From Nannobrachium achirus (lineage: Eukaryota > Chordata > Actinopteri > Myctophiformes > Myctophidae), in the NCBI GenBank assembly GCA_963921795.1, contig OY997642.1, positions 1,843,079-1,907,078 of the forward strand: DNA of 64,000 nt. Direction: 5' to 3'. Shown piece by piece: positions 61,891 to 64,000 of the stretch. Position 1 is the stretch's first letter; each line of letters opens with the position of its first letter. Made by a program: the position numbers and the translations under genes. Below the pieces are notes generated by a model, which saw only the letters and a program-made list of their open reading frames with translations, did not search any database and was not told the origin of the DNA.

Positions 61891-64000
61891 AAAGGGGAAC
61901 AGCTTACAGGGCTGTGTCTATAGAGGATGAGACACACCTGGCTCCAATCATGTGGAGTAGGTTATTTAAGCAGGCTGGTCTCTCCTACACAGGTTTGGTT
62001 TGGTTTCCTTTCAGCTCAGTGCCATCTAGTTGTAAAACAATGTGTTGAAAGTTTGTTCTCTCACTCGTGTGTTTTGGTGCAACGTGCGTGTGTCTGGCAG
62101 CGGGTGGCACGCAGGGGCATGGAGGTTTCTGCATATTGAGTAGGGGAGATGTGACATATTGGCATATTAACTCATAGGAGGTCCACAACGTATCAACACG
62201 CCAAACTCTTTGATGTCTCCCTGTGCCTGTTGACGCGTTCGACGCGTTGTAGGCCTACAGTAAACTATATTAATCTGTAGCTACTGTACAAAGCTACCTT
62301 CATGTTTAAAACCCGGCCTTTTCTACCGGCCGTTACAAAAGCACTGTGGCCCGCGATTGTTACAAAACTGCCTGACTGAAAGAAAATACTATCGCGAAAA
62401 TAAACGTGACATACTTGGATTACATTTACTCAGATTACTTTTTTGCCAGGACTTCCAAAGAAGTTAAAATGGCAGGTTGCCATGGGCACCTGCTGATTAA
62501 ATGTTGAATAATCCTGGGCATCCTATGTGTTAATGAGAGCATATTCAACAGGCGTGGCATAGTTGCATATAAATAGATCCTGGAATTTTAAATGTCACAA
62601 AAAAAGTGTTTGAATTGACTGAATTCCCTGGCTGCTGATTTGGGATCTGGTTTAGATTTTCGAGTCAGTCTAGATGTGTACATGGAGGCATTAAAAACAC
62701 TTTCCAGTCCAGGTCCAGGCTTTTATTTGGGTATTAGGAGGTTGCCTGTTTCCACGCGTTGTGAGCTTGTAGATCGGCTATTTTTGGTGAATGTTCCTCC
62801 CAGAATAGGGATGCAAGTGGTTAAAAGTCAAGTATAAAGTTATTTTCAATCTGTCCCTCAATGGAAACTAACATTCTATTTCAAAGTGACATAAACAGCA
62901 TGTTAGCCTAGAGGGGAAGATTATCATATCTGACATAAATGTAAGGTGCTGTAAAGCAGTGGTTCTCAACCTGTTCAGGCTGTATGCATTTGTTATATTG
63001 CTACAGTATATTGTTGTTGATGTTCTGACATATTATCTTGCTTATTATAATGATGTGTATTACCTGCTTATTGTAAATCGCTTTGGATTAAAAGCGTCTG
63101 CTAAATGCCTAAACTGTAAACTGTAAACTGTGGGATAGAGAGGATTTTTATTTTAAAATCTTTTTTTTAACCAATTAAATGAAGTTACAGCAAATGACAT
63201 CCTACACATAATTCCAAATTCATTAAAACTGTGAACTCTGACTGGGGAGGGAGTCAGGGATGATCTAATGATCATTATAACAATGTCCTGTCAAAATATG
63301 TTTGAATTCTGATGTGGTGTCATTAACTCTCCTACTGCCAGATTATTTATTTATTTATTGGGTCTGGTGCCATCAAAAAGCGGCTTACCTTTGCAACGTT
63401 ATAGTAGATTGATAGACTTTTATTTTGTATTTTTTTGCCTCTTGGCCTTTTTTGCCTTTTTTGCCTGCGCTTTCGTAGACCAGCCAGCAGAGGGTGGCGT
63501 AATGCCATTAATGTGAATTTGGCCGCTACCTCCTGCCATAGACTGGGAACAGACATAGCCCACAAAGCCTCAGGGCCAGAGATATCAACACGGAAGCGAA
63601 ATGGTCTCCGTTGATGTAAACGCATAATGGATTTTTAAGAACATCACTGCTCGCCATGTGATTACAGTACACGGCGGTGCGACCCCTCATCAGCTTACAG
63701 ACATCAACAAGGTAAACGAACGAACGGCCGTATTGGCGGTGATATCTTGCGAGAATTGGGGCGAACGGGAACGTTCAAAGCAGTATAAGAGTTAAAATGC
63801 ATGTTGACATCATGGCACACTGACTATCTAGATTCTAGAACATAGAAACATGGCACTTGGCCTACAGTATGATATATCTCAGTGGTTTTCAACCTTTTCA
63901 GGCCGCGACCCCCCAAATACCGGTAATAAAATCGTAACTGGGAAACACCCTGACGAGCAATAAAGCCCTTTGCACACAGATGCGTTTTTCTCGCACGGAA
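61891..64000. other. Right end of the window, intron 1
   Basis: Half hairpin (62755-62788), hAT-like ends at about 62955 (CAGTGGTTCTCAACC) and 63886 (CAGTGGTTTTCAACC), pieces of the 35162 hAT family near 63190-63330 and 63790-63850. No amph exon 1 found. Confidence 0.5.

Overview
The window is teleost fish DNA. The evidence is a vertebrate gene with short exons and long introns, fish-type SINEs, hAT-like and TTAA-type MITEs, CR1/L2-like and Rex3-like LINEs, and very dense microsatellites and minisatellites. The species cannot be told from the sequence.

One host gene dominates: amphiphysin (amph), on the minus strand. I placed 20 coding exons by joining homology to vertebrate amphiphysin with splice sites whose phases all agree (called E2 to E21; E1, the amphipathic N-terminus, was not found and probably lies beyond 64000). 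E2 to E10 (42548 down to 31835) encode the BAR domain that senses and bends membranes. E11 to E13 encode proline-rich linkers and a clathrin box (LLDLD). E14 is the W-box region (PWDLGGW). E16 is a 1401-nt GC-rich exon with seven DPF motifs. E17 to E21 (down to base 11) are short linker exons. The SH3 exons must lie below base 1.

Layout by increasing coordinate: E21 to E19 (11-1092); a giant 8.2-kb inverted repeat (1648-9817) in the E18/E19 intron; E18 and E17 (10116-10479); a LINE 3' fragment (about 10.85-11.95 kb); E16 (12289-13689) with an array of TACTAAC branch-point motifs just upstream of its acceptor (13700-14594); a second long inverted repeat (15210-22728) enclosing a decayed C2H2 zinc-finger gene and a hAT-like element; E15 to E12 (23531-26355); TTAA-type MITE and a third inverted repeat (27846-29404); E11 (29583-29721) followed by about 50 copies of its own 3' splice site (to 31213); E10 to E2 (31835-42548), with a 1.27-kb GGGTA array next to E4. 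From 42.5 to 64 kb lies intron 1: hAT-like elements, a TTAA MITE, an apparently whole LINE with a 976-codon endonuclease/reverse transcriptase ORF (49711-53100), a fourth older inverted repeat (54977-58586) and a 50-bp minisatellite (60288-61675).

The strongest unusual theme is that tandem arrays in this gene repeatedly include or abut splice signals (E4, E8, E10, E11, E12, E13 and E16). Several duplicated sites would extend the protein in frame. The second theme is a family of about 70-bp hairpins (core AGCAGATCTACAAGC) found at about 14 places. All calls are from reading the sequence; no search was run.
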